DNA of 64,000 nucleotides from Scheffersomyces stipitis CBS 6054. Taxonomy: Eukaryota; Ascomycota; Pichiomycetes; Serinales; Debaryomycetaceae. Made by a program: the position numbers and the translations under genes. Within the stretch, counting starts at the first letter, position 1. The number at the start of each line of letters is the position of its first letter. The stretch spans positions 1,426,001 to 1,490,000 of the forward strand of contig NC_009045.1 in assembly GCF_000209165.1 (NCBI RefSeq). The letters are read 5' to 3'. The notes under the pieces are model-generated. The model had not been told where the DNA came from. It searched no databases and saw nothing but the letters and a program-made list of their open reading frames with translations. Of the stretch, positions 37,483 to 48,495 are shown piece by piece.

Positions 37483-40081
37483 GTGATGACAATGTGATGT
37501 TTAAAATAATGAAAATGATAAGTATGATAAGATTATGGCAGTGATAACTATTTGATTGAGTATGAAGTTATCAGTTCGAGTAATCAATAAAGAATATTAT
37601 CAATAGTGATATGTTATGTTAATGATATATGAGTGATATGGTGTCAATGCTAGAGCGAGGATGAACGCTGACGTGCCCAGAGGGATGCGAGAGATGACTG
37701 TACAGAGTGGAATGACGTTGCTTGAGCTTTATGACTACGAATCTTCAGTATGATACTTGAAACAGATTCTGTAGAAATTACAATGAGTGCTGATTTGGGA
37801 TTAAGAAGTGGTTTGAACTATTTCTTTAGATTTGAAAGATTTGTGATCTTATGCTATCTCTAAACTTCTGTAACTCTGCAAAGATATTTGTGACTCGTGG
37901 CTTGAATTCTTGATGAAAATATCAAAGGCAATATGAAGAATGGTGGATAGATGCTATCAATATTGAATACAACGCTAATTTTGAGATATTCGCTCTTTCA
38001 GTTCAGGATTTGTGGAGAGTTCCTTTATATATAATCCTTAGTATTCCTTATTGAATGATCTGGTGGTATGGGCGGGATTGATGGTTGTGGTTGGCTGGCC
38101 CAGACAATTGTGGGTTCTTTTGGATTTTCACCCGGATAGAATCGTGTTGATTTTTTTCTTTTGGCTACGAGACTCGGACGCGTGGTGGAGATGCGATTTG
38201 GAGCGCGTACGGCGAGCTGTGTACGATGGATGGACGCAGGCGATGAGATGGCTTTGGTTACGGAGAAAGAAAGAGTAATCGGGATTCAAGACGCTGATGA
38301 TAGTTGATATAATTTTTTTTGTAACTTTTGGCTTTTGGCTAAAGGCAGGACAAAAAAACGGTCGGTATATACAGAAGTGCGGATGTGGCAGAACGTGTGG
38401 GAACTAGGGAGCGCTAGGGAGAGCTAGAGAGTTAGAGAGAGCAAAGGCCATAGCGAGAGCAGGAACTGTCCAGCTAGAGACACAGAACACGAGACTCTAA
38501 CAAATAGAGGGTTATCTGATGGAACTATATGGCTCAGTTATGAGATATATTGGCGAGAAAACTGTGAAACAGCCCAAGGAGAATTAGGGGAACCAACGAG
38601 AAAAAAGACTAAATTTAGGGAGAGATTAGCGAGAGATTCCTAAGATTATCCAGAAGATGAGTCAGAATTACCGAGACGAAGAGATAAACAGAAGGGGGCT
38701 GTAAGAGCTTCAGATGGTTATCTTGTCAACTAAATGTGTTACCGATCGGCTAACACTGCCCGTATCTGTTCTTCTGGCATCTATAGCCACGAAACACCTG
38801 GTGGTTACGCCCAATAGCTTGCCTGTTAGAACTGGCTAGCGAGAGCTCCGACTCGCACAACGGGGCCAAGTTCTTCCCCTACGAGACGCCAGCCTGTTTG
38901 TTCAGTAGCATTTCTCACTAATATTTCTCAGTAACATTTTCGTTTCGGCTGTTCTCTCGCTACAACCGCCACTAAACGTTAAGCACTTCTCTCACACTAC
39001 ACTTACCCACACACTCTCTGCCCACACTACTCCATTAAACCATGCCACACTCGCTCACAAAGTTGCCATTCTACACTAATTCTGTCTCTATCCTACACTA
39101 AGACTATTCAAATAGACTATTATTCACTGGTACCAGACCTACGCGGCAGTCCCACACTTACACCGCTGCCGCCACCACAACCCAGCCATTTGCCACCAGC
39201 AAAATTCACAAAAGCAGGAAATCCGTTTGACCCCATTTTTTTCTCCGGCTAGACTCTTTTTTCTAAGGTCTCCCCATTGTAGACCAGAAAAGTGTTAGAG
39301 TGCTGCGGTATGCAGGACAACATTTTCAGACTCGGTGACGGCCAGCCAATCATATCGCAGAACGCTCGACGCGTGCTAAGCGAAACCAGGTAGTGCACAG
39401 GCAATAGTGCGTGCACTTACCACACGTATGAAATTTACACAATGTCCTGAGTATACGCTGGCCCGCCTTTGCCACCAGGTCACGCGAGCTGGGCACCAAG
39501 TCAGTCATGCGATGGTTTGCACATGATATCGAACGTGATAGACTGCACCTGATCAATTGCACATGTATCAGAGCATGGATCAAGATAATGTGACTCCAAC
39601 CTGCCATTTGGTGGCAGTATTTAAATCTGAAGAGGATCAGTGAATTATTTGTTCTTTTTATCTTCTTTTCTTTACCAATTCTTCTACTCTTGATACACAT
39701 CTCGCTCTCATACTTTCTGTACATATAATCAACATACTACACTCCTACAACTGCGTGTATTACGTTTGGCCATTTATGAGCAATGCCCAGTATCTCTTAT
39801 TCGTAGACTCTCCCATATCGACTTTTCCACATTTCGCCAGACCTGATACCACGTCTGAGACAGAGCTTGAGATCTCCATTCAACTGGCTTGATATCCTTG
39901 TTTATCAGTTTCTTGTTGTATTCCCATTTTTTGCAGCTTTCACTGCTAAGTCAAATGACTGCATGCACTCCTTTATCAAATCTGTACCAACATTCAATTG
40001 AACAGTTATTCGATTTACAAAAAGTGTTCCTAGATTCACCTTTATAAAGCAATTGCGCTGATTCCAATACAGTAACTCACG
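37483..40081. other. 2.6-kb region upstream of WHI3 and TRS33
   Basis: No convincing gene. From 38.4 to 38.66 kb the plus strand is purine-rich with repeated GCTAGGGAG/TAGAGAG blocks, so the WHI3-sense strand is pyrimidine-rich. From 38.93 to 39.2 kb the plus strand is C/A/T-rich with repeated CACACTAC and CACACTC. TTTAAAT and TATA-like tracts lie around 38028-38036. It may be a long WHI3 5' leader and control region. Frames at 38051-38278 and 39350-39724 are unrecognised. Confidence 0.45.
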
Positions 40082-40735
40082 ATGACTGAAGATATTCTTG
40101 ACACACAATCCTATGTCAACAACTCTTGTCTCCAGCTCCTTCTCCAAGAACTCGTGCCGACGTCGATTCGAGTGTCTCACAGACTCCACGATTCAACGTC
40201 TACCACAGGAGCTCTGTTAGCGAATCTGACAGAACCAACACAGGCCGACACACAGCTTTCATCGGTTCGAAATGATTTACCTGGAACGGTTAATGTTCTA
40301 GAGTCGTCTCTTCTCAACAACGACGAAGTCACATTAAGAATAGAAACCTATGGATACAGTTTGGGGCTCAAGTTGGCTGAAGTGCTTCTCTATAAAAACA
40401 CTACCAGTGGAACTAAGCTAGTGGATATATTGGATATTATGAAGTTCGTGTGTAGAGACGTGTGGAAATGTCTCTACAATAAGCAGATGGACAATTTGCG
40501 GACAAACCATAGAGGCACATTTGTATTGGTCGATAACAACTACAAGTTGATTCAGAAATTGAACAGTCCCAAAGGAATACACGACACTTTGGCTAAGAGC
40601 AGGGTATATTTGTGGCTACCTTGTGGAATCATACGAGGGATATTACTGAGTTTCGGCATTGAGCTGAACGTGACAGCTGAAATCACACTGTTTCCAGCCG
40701 TTACATTTAATATCCACACGGGCATCAACAATTAA
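40082..40735 (+). CDS. TRS33: TRAPP complex subunit Trs33
   Basis: A 217-residue protein of the Bet3/TRAPPC6 fold. IETYGYSLGLKLAEVLLY, LVDILDIMKFVCRDVWKCLYNKQMDNLRTNHRGTF and VYLWLPCGIIRGILLSFGIELNVTAEI are the diagnostic blocks (about 95-215). A less conserved N-terminus (about 1-90) precedes them, as in S. cerevisiae Trs33 (268 residues). Trs33 is a TRAPP core subunit acting in Rab/Ypt activation at the Golgi. No intron signals were found. Confidence 0.93.
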   Translation: MTEDILDTQSYVNNSCLQLLLQELVPTSIRVSHRLHDSTSTTGALLANLTEPTQADTQLSSVRNDLPGTVNVLESSLLNNDEVTLRIETYGYSLGLKLAEVLLYKNTTSGTKLVDILDIMKFVCRDVWKCLYNKQMDNLRTNHRGTFVLVDNNYKLIQKLNSPKGIHDTLAKSRVYLWLPCGIIRGILLSFGIELNVTAEITLFPAVTFNIHTGINN

Positions 40736-41285
40736 CAGCATTGCATCGAGCCGATGGGATAAGTCTTACAAGAGTCAAAGATAGCTTGATTCCAATCGAA
40801 AACGGCAGAGTTTAAGAAATTGCAAGTAATTGTAGTATTTCAACTCATACAGAAAAACATAATAGTCAACAAGTCTACACTTTCTGACTATACCCTGATT
40901 TATCAATACGCGTGCTCTCCATACATAGAATAACAGCGACTGTTACCTATATAGTCTCTTAACAAGTTCTAGTCGGTGGACTAGTTTTGGAGCTTCTTCT
41001 CGTGTGACACCACAGCGATAAAAGATGCTTGTGAATATCTTCATATCCAAAGAAAGCTCTCGTCCAAATGATGAACTACATTAGAAACATCTCATTCAAT
41101 ATTTACATGTAATGTCTCCTGTAGATATAGAATCTAACACCAATCGCCGATTCCATTTATATGATCGTCTCCTACATTTTTGGTTTTGTGTAAGGGTTCA
41201 TCGCTCGAAATTCAACCCCAGATCTCAGAATTGTTTGGATGGATGCTCTTGAAGACTTTCAATTACGATTTCATCACACTTTAGA
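40736..41285. other. Intergenic region TRS33/IWR1
   Basis: 550 bp of AT-rich sequence, the TRS33 3' flank and IWR1 promoter. No clear TATA box, repeat or RNA gene was seen. Confidence 0.4.
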
Positions 41286-42389
41286 ATGTCGTATATTGCT
41301 CCCCCAACAGTTCTCCGTATCAAGCGAAAACGTTTTCAAGACCCACTTCAAGCCTTGGTTCTTGAAGATCGTCGGGCAGCGAAGAGACTGAAACCATCTA
41401 CACCAATCTCTTCAGCAGTAAATTCTCCCGTAGCGACTCCTACCAAGGTTCAATCGTCAGAGAACTTGAACTATATCTTTAAGTTAGCCAGAACAGATAC
41501 TTTGGAGAACACTGCCAACGATGCTACTATTTTACAGTCTGTTTTGCTGGAAGCTGGCTTCCGTGATGAATCGCAACTAGAGCTGGAGAGCGCCCTAAAC
41601 AATAGCAATAGTAACAGAAAGAGAAAGTTCATCATTCCCATGAGGCAGACCGAAGAGGATGTGACGATTCCGAACGAGCTTTCAGACATGTTGAGTTCGT
41701 TCTTATCCGTGGGAAAAGAGAATGCGATTGCAAGCCCAGTAGCTAGAAAGAAGCGAACTCGAGGAATTGTTGATGTGAGCAATGAGATACACGAGTCTTC
41801 AGAGACCCCAGAGATACCAGCAGTCAATGAGGCTTCCGCAGAAGAAGAGCAATCGGAATATGTTTATGATGTATATCAATTGACTTCTACTGAGCCGTTG
41901 ACTACAGCTAACCATCCACAATCTCAGATTGGGTATATTCGCTTCTTTGATGACGATGATGACTTCTACGAGTCTGACCAGGATGAAACCAATAAGCCTA
42001 CAGTCTTCTCAGATGATGAGGATTCAAATGCAGAAGATTTCTACCAGAATGATTATCCTAGCGATGAAGATGCTGGGGCCTATAGCGAAACAAATTCATT
42101 TGAAGTCGAAGACGACGATGAAGACCAAGAAGATGAATATGGAATTATAGCAGAAGATGGTGTAAAATCAAACCACGACAATGATCTAGAATTGGCAGAT
42201 GATGAAATCGAAGATTATGGTGAAATCGCCTATTTAGAAGAAGACAAGTACTATGTGGATACTACAACGTTGGAAGACGAAGATTTCAAACGGAACCGCT
42301 TCTTTGAAGACGATGAAGACAACGAGTTGGCCATACACAGAGACAGGATATTTGGGCGTCTTGAGAAAATGATAAATGAAAACGATTAG
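41286..42389 (+). CDS. IWR1: RNA polymerase II nuclear import factor Iwr1
   Basis: A 367-residue, very acidic protein. The N-terminus VLRIKRKRFQDPLQALVLED..RRAAKRLK matches the Iwr1 start and contains the basic nuclear localisation signal. The family core is EYVYDVYQL..(about 190-200), QIGYIRFFDDDDDF (about 216-229) and SNAEDFYQNDYPSDEDAG (about 248-265). The remaining C-terminus is Asp/Glu-rich, ending with a short charged helix. Iwr1 binds the cleft of assembled Pol II in the cytoplasm and brings it into the nucleus with importin alpha. The stop is 91 bp from the convergent RPO41 stop. Confidence 0.9.
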   Translation: MSYIAPPTVLRIKRKRFQDPLQALVLEDRRAAKRLKPSTPISSAVNSPVATPTKVQSSENLNYIFKLARTDTLENTANDATILQSVLLEAGFRDESQLELESALNNSNSNRKRKFIIPMRQTEEDVTIPNELSDMLSSFLSVGKENAIASPVARKKRTRGIVDVSNEIHESSETPEIPAVNEASAEEEQSEYVYDVYQLTSTEPLTTANHPQSQIGYIRFFDDDDDFYESDQDETNKPTVFSDDEDSNAEDFYQNDYPSDEDAGAYSETNSFEVEDDDEDQEDEYGIIAEDGVKSNHDNDLELADDEIEDYGEIAYLEEDKYYVDTTTLEDEDFKRNRFFEDDEDNELAIHRDRIFGRLEKMINEND

Positions 42390-42438
42390 CCTCATAATCG
42401 AAGATATTTGACAATATGATTTGATATCGTACAGAATA

Positions 42439-42446
42439 TATTTACA
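42439..42446 (-). promoter_or_regulatory. Puf3-like motif in RPO41 3' flank
   Basis: The minus-strand TGTAAATA lies about 35 bp after the RPO41 stop and matches the UGUAHAUA core. Puf3 typically targets mitochondrial-biogenesis mRNAs. Confidence 0.4.
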
Positions 42447-42480
42447 GATCTAATATACAAATATATACATATGGGCACGC

Positions 42481-45400
42481 TTAGGAGAAGAAATATCTGC
42501 TCTTCATTACTTCAGAGAGATCGAGTTCTCCTGTTGGTGGGCAATTCAAAATGGATACTGGAACTAGAACAGGGGTGAATTCTTTCCTGTTAAATGTTTT
42601 GGTAAGTTTCAGCTCCAAAGATGAATCGTACTGTTGAACGAGTTTGGGGTTATACCTTGATCTAAAATATAACGTAGGATTATGCTTGTCTAAGATTTTT
42701 TGGACACTTTGAGTTGATTCACGATTAAAAGGTTTGTCTCCAGTTGAATTGTCATTTGTCATTTGCCTGAGTTCATGATAAAGGATCTTATCTATCTTTG
42801 TTCCTCCACCATATGAAGAAATATCGTAAGTCTTTCTTAGTTCCTTTATTTCATCAACTAATTGTGCATTCTCTGCTCTATACACCCAGACCAACTGGAA
42901 CGACTTAGACATTGTGTATAGCAAATCTTCACGTAGATTCTCTGCGATATTAGATGAATGGAGTCTTACGAATTCTTCTCTTAATAGTACGGAAAGCTCA
43001 TCAACGTGGTTTGGATATGTCCAGAACGAATCATGCACTGAAACAAACGGGATATTGGCTTTCTTCGCCGCCACACACGTCATGAGCATATGAATGGAGT
43101 CAATTGAGTGTATGAAGTTTGGTGCAATGGCATTCATCTGCTTTTTCTTGTTGATTGGAGCGATTTCTTGTGGCTTGTTAATGGATATCAGTTGCAAAGA
43201 CGTTGGAATCACATCCAGTTTGCTATGCTTGTATAATTGCACAATGGGAAATCCAGAGAGGGAGGTCCACATCATTGGCTTGAATGAAGTATGGCTCGAG
43301 AATGATGGTATATTATTGGTTGTACTCTTGTGTCGGATAAAGTCTACAGTTTCCAAATCAAATGAGTTGATAGCCCTGAAGCAATTGTCAACCAACCAAT
43401 CTTGAATTATTCTGGCACCACTAAATAACTCAGAAATTGAATTCAAAACGTACTTCGATAGATACAAGGAAAGGGGCCGGCGGTATCTTCTTAATTTCTC
43501 AAGGAATTCCAAATCAATTTTTTCATCGTTGTGGAGCTTAATTTCGTGCTCCTGAATCAAGTCCTTGATTCGGAGGTAGATCTGTGAAGCTCCACCATAT
43601 GTAGTTACACCATAAACAGTAGTCATCACAGTCTGCTTAATCAACTTTCTGTTGAGAATCTGCATAGCTATTGAAGATAGTTCAAAATTGCTATTGCTAC
43701 TATCACTATTACCTTCTCCTGTGAGATCCTTTTGGACCTTTTCTATCACAATTTGAAGAACAGAACTATAGACGTCTCCTCTTTGCAGTAAGTTTTCTTT
43801 ATTGGGAACAATATTGACTGCTTCACCACCTGCTGTATCTGCACCTAATGCAGCATAATGTTGTAGACCGTTACACGATCCATCCTGATGAACTGGCATC
43901 CGGCTCCTGAACTCTTCTATTTTATTACCTTGTTCAACGTAATTATATGCTCGATTCAACTCAATACAAAGTGCCAATGTCTGCCACGGTTTATCTGCTT
44001 CCTTCCACCACAGATTCTTGCTCAAGGGATTTTCAGCTGATTCTCTTATAGATTCCAAATTCTCATCCACAAACTGAATTCTATTTTCAAATGACAACTT
44101 GTCCTTTCCAAACACTCCAGCAAGTTGGTACTTTAGCCAATTAAGACCTGTAGAACCCAAAGGTTGACTATGCCAAAACATCATTATACCTCGCACGGCG
44201 TCTTCTTGATAATGAGTTAATAGAGAAGCCATAGGATAGGCGCGGCCCCGGAAGTCGACATTATGTGGCAAGAAGAGCATGTCTCCGTTTACATCGTAGC
44301 TATTAGCAACAACGTGAACCAAGTTGAACAATATCCGTTTAGTCTTGAGGTCATTATAGTCTTCTTGTTCTTCTGTTTTTAGTACCTTTAAAGTGGGCGG
44401 AATTTTAAGAAATCCTTCGTCTAGTTTCATAACTTCATTGAATACTTGGAGCACTTCTGAGTTGATTGCCCAGGCATTACTTCCTAGGTAATTGAGTGCT
44501 TCGTAGGTTGAATTTAATTGTCCCGAAGAGTTGGCCCTATCAATATATTTCATTGATGTCTTAATGTCCGAAGAAGTGATTATTGGCTTCAAATCAAGCA
44601 AGTATCCACCATTGGTAGGAGATACCCATGGCTTGGGAGGGTACAACATTGGAAAATATAAAGATTTATTGAATGCGAGAGAATCGTAAATCTTGAACTG
44701 TTGATACAAGTACAGGTGAATTCTTAATATCCCCACAGTTTTCTTTCCTTCTAAGGGAACTAATGTGGAATGAAACGAATCGAAATTATCATGGGAATCT
44801 TTCTTATAGTCACCTTCCACATATTGACGAAGAAGTTGCTGTGCTTGCACGAATTCCTCGAATTGCTGTGGAGGGATTTTGAACTTGCAATTGTGAATGA
44901 ATATGTCGATCAAGGCTCCAATGAGTCTTGCAGCATCATTTTTGTCATTGAAAAATTCTAAAAGTGTCTTCTTTACATTCGTAAATGATTTGTCTTTCAT
45001 TAGCAATCGAGTGAATAAAGATAACAAGGATTTTGTTAAGGTAACTACTTTGACTCCACCTTCTTTAGAAGAGATTGTCATTGAGAGCATATTGGAAAGA
45101 AATAATGTCACTAAAGCTCTCTCGGGAATAAGTTCGAGATACGTGAGGTATTTAGTAAGTATTTTTTCTTGTTCATTAAGGTTAGTAGTAACAGAAACGG
45201 TCTTGAGTTTGCTCTTTAGTCTTTGTAATTCCTTAACATTGGATTCAAACCACGAATAGATCATTTTGGAATGAATAAGCTTGAAGTGTCCAATACTCTG
45301 TAATTCTCTACTTTTAGAAAGCTTCCCTTTGTTTTGGACATGTATGGAATCAAAGTTTTCTACCAAATCAAGACAGTTTGATTCAAGTATCATTTCTCTG

Positions 45401-46374
45401 GTTTTGTTGAAATCCAAATAGTTGTCGATGAAATCGGCTCTCTCTTTCTCTGTCGAAAGAGAATCATAGATTTCAAACATTTTCAACTTGTGAGAGTCGT
45501 TACTGTCATAGTTGGCAAATCTTGTGTAACCAATATATCTACAGAGATTCTCTAGACTGACATATCCATTGTCATCTTTGAAATTGTCAATGGCACTTGC
45601 TGCAAAGTTACCGCTGTCCACTTCAGCACTAACTCTTTCTACCCAAGGCAATTCCTTGGGTGTTAAGGAGTTAATCGCACAAATTCTATTCAACTTATCT
45701 AGCGTCTCCTTCTTCGTGATTTCCTGGGCTAGCTGAGATGGTTTGATATGGAAATTCTTTATTAGAGCCCCAGCATACTTAGCAATAGATTGCTGATATA
45801 TCCCGCCATACTTTACTCCATCATCAAGGCTATTTACAACACATAGAACTAGTTTGGAGCGTATCTCTGTGCGTAATTGGTTCATCTCATTAGTTGCTCT
45901 ATTTGCTTTGAACAGGTTTTCTACAGATTCAAACTCGTCAACGAGTAACTTAATATTCTGGATATGGACCTTTCCTTGAGAAATGAGATTGGATAGTAAA
46001 AGCAGAAAGCAAGAGTAATAATTCACTCTATGTATTGATGCCATCTTGACATCTGGAGTATTTATCTTATTTCGTAACTTTTCAAGAAGCTTTCTTGACC
46101 GATTAAAGTCATTCTGCATCACTGACTGGAAAAAGCTATTGATAAGTATACTGGTATGAATATTCGGAGTTCGCTGTTCTTTTTCCTCGATAGAAATTTC
46201 TTTGGCTACATCAAAAGGTGAAATATCAAGAACTTCTCTCAGAAGTCGATTTGGAGATGGAACAAGTCCATTAGAGTAAGCTGAGGAGTTACTTTTCGGC
46301 ACAGACACCCGGCTATTGTACCGCAAAAACGCTCGCCCAATTACAATGAGTCTCTTTGACTTTCCCACATGCAT
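42481..46374 (-). CDS. RPO41: Mitochondrial DNA-directed RNA polymerase
   Basis: A 1297-residue single-subunit (T7-like) polymerase that transcribes mitochondrial DNA. The basic N-terminus (MHVGKSKRLIVIGRAFLRYNSRVS) is a presequence. The N-terminal domain (to about 600) includes PPR-like helices. Polymerase motifs: DFRGRAYPMASL (near 705), HQDGSCNGLQHYAALGAD with the catalytic Asp (near 829), KQTVMTTVYGVTTYGG (the O-helix region, near 915-930) and VSVHDSFWTYP with the second catalytic Asp (near 1110). The very C-terminal residues SRYFFS fit the family's short terminal Phe-containing end. S. cerevisiae Rpo41 is 1351 residues. The gene shares a short divergent promoter with ARG7. Confidence 0.97.
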   Translation of the reverse strand: MHVGKSKRLIVIGRAFLRYNSRVSVPKSNSSAYSNGLVPSPNRLLREVLDISPFDVAKEISIEEKEQRTPNIHTSILINSFFQSVMQNDFNRSRKLLEKLRNKINTPDVKMASIHRVNYYSCFLLLLSNLISQGKVHIQNIKLLVDEFESVENLFKANRATNEMNQLRTEIRSKLVLCVVNSLDDGVKYGGIYQQSIAKYAGALIKNFHIKPSQLAQEITKKETLDKLNRICAINSLTPKELPWVERVSAEVDSGNFAASAIDNFKDDNGYVSLENLCRYIGYTRFANYDSNDSHKLKMFEIYDSLSTEKERADFIDNYLDFNKTREMILESNCLDLVENFDSIHVQNKGKLSKSRELQSIGHFKLIHSKMIYSWFESNVKELQRLKSKLKTVSVTTNLNEQEKILTKYLTYLELIPERALVTLFLSNMLSMTISSKEGGVKVVTLTKSLLSLFTRLLMKDKSFTNVKKTLLEFFNDKNDAARLIGALIDIFIHNCKFKIPPQQFEEFVQAQQLLRQYVEGDYKKDSHDNFDSFHSTLVPLEGKKTVGILRIHLYLYQQFKIYDSLAFNKSLYFPMLYPPKPWVSPTNGGYLLDLKPIITSSDIKTSMKYIDRANSSGQLNSTYEALNYLGSNAWAINSEVLQVFNEVMKLDEGFLKIPPTLKVLKTEEQEDYNDLKTKRILFNLVHVVANSYDVNGDMLFLPHNVDFRGRAYPMASLLTHYQEDAVRGIMMFWHSQPLGSTGLNWLKYQLAGVFGKDKLSFENRIQFVDENLESIRESAENPLSKNLWWKEADKPWQTLALCIELNRAYNYVEQGNKIEEFRSRMPVHQDGSCNGLQHYAALGADTAGGEAVNIVPNKENLLQRGDVYSSVLQIVIEKVQKDLTGEGNSDSSNSNFELSSIAMQILNRKLIKQTVMTTVYGVTTYGGASQIYLRIKDLIQEHEIKLHNDEKIDLEFLEKLRRYRRPLSLYLSKYVLNSISELFSGARIIQDWLVDNCFRAINSFDLETVDFIRHKSTTNNIPSFSSHTSFKPMMWTSLSGFPIVQLYKHSKLDVIPTSLQLISINKPQEIAPINKKKQMNAIAPNFIHSIDSIHMLMTCVAAKKANIPFVSVHDSFWTYPNHVDELSVLLREEFVRLHSSNIAENLREDLLYTMSKSFQLVWVYRAENAQLVDEIKELRKTYDISSYGGGTKIDKILYHELRQMTNDNSTGDKPFNRESTQSVQKILDKHNPTLYFRSRYNPKLVQQYDSSLELKLTKTFNRKEFTPVLVPVSILNCPPTGELDLSEVMKSRYFFS

Positions 46375-46667
46375 AGACTGGTCCCTTTTTGCTTATTTTG
46401 TAAGATTAAAATGAATATCTAAACCGGAATGAAAGTAATAGACTCTACGGATACAAAATTCCGGCATATGCATCTATAATAGACGCCTGCATTTAATAAA
46501 ATAAATTGTCAATAATTAAAATGAGCAATCAAATTGTTGACCTGCATATATATAGGTAGGTGAAAGATAAGCATTCGGTCGAGTTAACCAATAATTTTTC
46601 ATATTCTTTCAGCAGTCCATTGATCCGCTTTTATTGTAGATTTCTGAGGAGCTGGACGCCGCAGAAA
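46375..46667. promoter_or_regulatory. Divergent RPO41/ARG7 promoter
   Basis: 293 bp between the two ATGs, AT-rich, with TATATATAGG near 46546 close to ARG7. The codons before the ARG7 ATG stay open back to 46560 but start only with GTG. No clear Gcn4 consensus site was found here, although ARG genes are usual Gcn4 targets. Confidence 0.45.
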
Positions 46668-47993
46668 ATGAGAAGTGTTAGTATTACAAGAACCTCGGTT
46701 CGTTTTGTCTCGGATAAGGCATCTCGTTTTGTCCCTAAGTCTGGAGTGTATCCGCAAGGCTTTTCAGTGGGAGGAATCCACTGTGGAATCAAAAAAGATG
46801 GTAAATCACTCGATTTGGCCTTGTTGAGAAACGACTTTGGAAAAGATGCCTCTGCTGCTGCTGTTTTTACCACCAATAAGTTCAAGGCTGCTCCTGTTCA
46901 AGTTTCGTCTAAGTTGATTAAAGAGAAGAAGGGTGTTGGTATCAACTCGATCATTATCAACTCTGGTAACGCCAACGCTGTCACTGGTGCCCAGGGGATG
47001 AAGGATGCCGAGGATATGATCTTAGTGACAGACTCGGTACTTGAAAATCCAGTCAACTCCACCTTGGTCATGTCTACTGGTGTCATAGGTAACAACTTGC
47101 CTATCGACAACATCTTGTCTGGTATTCCCAAGTTGGCTCTCAACAATTTGGGTAGCACCCACGAGCACTGGCTCACTTGTGCAACTGCCATTTGTACTAC
47201 AGATACCTTCCCCAAGTTGGTTTCCAAGCAGTTTGAATTGAATGGACACACCTACACTTTGGCTGGGTTGGCTAAAGGTGCTGGTATGATCTGCCCCAAC
47301 ATGGCTACCTTGTTAGGATTCTTTGTAACTGATGCTCCTGTCACGCCTTCGGCTTTAGGCCAAATCTTGAAGTACTCTGTGGAAAGATCGTTCAATAGTA
47401 TTTCTGTGGATGGTGATACTTCCACCAACGACACTATTATAGCTATTGCGAATGGTGCTGCTGGAGGGCCAGTAATCGACAACAACTCTAGCACTGCCGA
47501 AAGTTTCGCCGTTGTTCAGAAGGAAATCACCGGCTTCGCTCAGCAATTAGCTCAGTTGGTAGTAAGAGATGGCGAGGGCGCAACCAAATTCATAAACATC
47601 CATGTTAAAGATGCATTGTCCTACAAGGATGCTAAGATCGTGGCATCTTCTGTTGCCAATTCATCTCTTTTCAAGACTGCCATGTTTGGTCAAGATGCCA
47701 ACTGGGGTCGTATTTTGTGTGCTATTGGCTACTCAAAAGTTTCTACTGCTGACTCGATTGTTCCAACAAAAACCAGTGTTTCGTTTGTTCCAACCGATGG
47801 CTCTGAGGAATTGAAGTTGTTGATCAACGGTGAACCAGAAGTTGTGGACGAAGAACGTGCTTCAGAAATCTTGAAAAGTGAAGATTTGGACATCGTCATT
47901 GACTTGGGCACTGGAGGTGGACAACTGGCCAATTTCTGGACTTGTGACTTGACTCACGAGTATGTTACAATTAACGGTGACTACAGATCCTAA
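46668..47993 (+). CDS. ARG7: Mitochondrial ornithine acetyltransferase (ArgJ family)
   Basis: 441 residues from the ATG at 46668, the same length as S. cerevisiae Arg7 (also called ECM42 in Candida annotations). The N-terminus [21 protein letters not shown] is a typical mitochondrial presequence. ArgJ proteins self-cleave before a conserved Thr; here it is Thr214 in NMATLLGFF, giving alpha and beta chains. Other family blocks are [45 protein letters not shown] and [10 protein letters not shown]. The enzyme transfers acetyl from N-acetylornithine to glutamate in the arginine pathway, keeping the acetyl group cycling. In yeast the matrix form may also make N-acetylglutamate from acetyl-CoA. Confidence 0.96.
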   Translation: MRSVSITRTSVRFVSDKASRFVPKSGVYPQGFSVGGIHCGIKKDGKSLDLALLRNDFGKDASAAAVFTTNKFKAAPVQVSSKLIKEKKGVGINSIIINSGNANAVTGAQGMKDAEDMILVTDSVLENPVNSTLVMSTGVIGNNLPIDNILSGIPKLALNNLGSTHEHWLTCATAICTTDTFPKLVSKQFELNGHTYTLAGLAKGAGMICPNMATLLGFFVTDAPVTPSALGQILKYSVERSFNSISVDGDTSTNDTIIAIANGAAGGPVIDNNSSTAESFAVVQKEITGFAQQLAQLVVRDGEGATKFINIHVKDALSYKDAKIVASSVANSSLFKTAMFGQDANWGRILCAIGYSKVSTADSIVPTKTSVSFVPTDGSEELKLLINGEPEVVDEERASEILKSEDLDIVIDLGTGGGQLANFWTCDLTHEYVTINGDYRS

Positions 47994-48495
47994 AAGTATA
48001 GATATATTCCTATAGTTCTTATATAGTTAATAAGCATAGTCAAACATAGTAGAGTAGTATTCAGCTTTATAGAAATCGTTTACTGCCCTGTTTTGAAGTG
48101 TTTTTCGTGTATTGTTTCTTGCATCTTTTGCAACCGCAAGGCTACATTTAACTTAAAAGCGTAATCACCAAGAAGTTAAGCGCGGTGTAGCAATTGAAAA
48201 ATGAATTTCGCGAAAAAACGAGTCGCGAACGGTAAATACTGAAAAGTTAGCAATTCTCAAGTGAAATAGAAAGACTTACAAAAGCCATTGGAAGGTGTAA
48301 GCTCGATTGGTTCGATTGCCTATTTTGAATCACAGATCTGGATTTCGTATTCCACGACTCTTAATTTATGAACACCATTTCCGTTTTCTGACAGTTTTAA
48401 AGTCATATTAATATTTGCAATTGATAGAGTTTCTCGCTGTAGATCCAGAGACCCAACTCCATCTTAGTACACACTGTTTCTTATGTTGAAGAAGC
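47994..48495. other. Intergenic region ARG7/CDC13-like
   Basis: 502 bp, AT-rich. It contains the short alternating stretch GCGGTGTAGCAATTGAAAAATGAATTTCGCG near 48182 with no assigned role. No tRNA or snoRNA was recognised. Confidence 0.35.

Noticed and set aside
38051..38278. 75-codon frame upstream of WHI3
   Set aside because: Trp/Arg-rich composition typical of a chance frame; no family match.
39526..39560. TCGAAC-containing segment as a possible tRNA B box
   Set aside because: The flanking bases do not form a T-stem and no A box or cloverleaf is present.
46560..46667. 36-codon extension of ARG7
   Set aside because: It begins with GTG; the ATG at 46668 gives exactly the yeast Arg7 length with a good presequence.
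48301..48330. GGTTCGATTGCC as a possible tRNA T-loop
   Set aside because: The five bases on either side do not pair and no acceptor stem was found.
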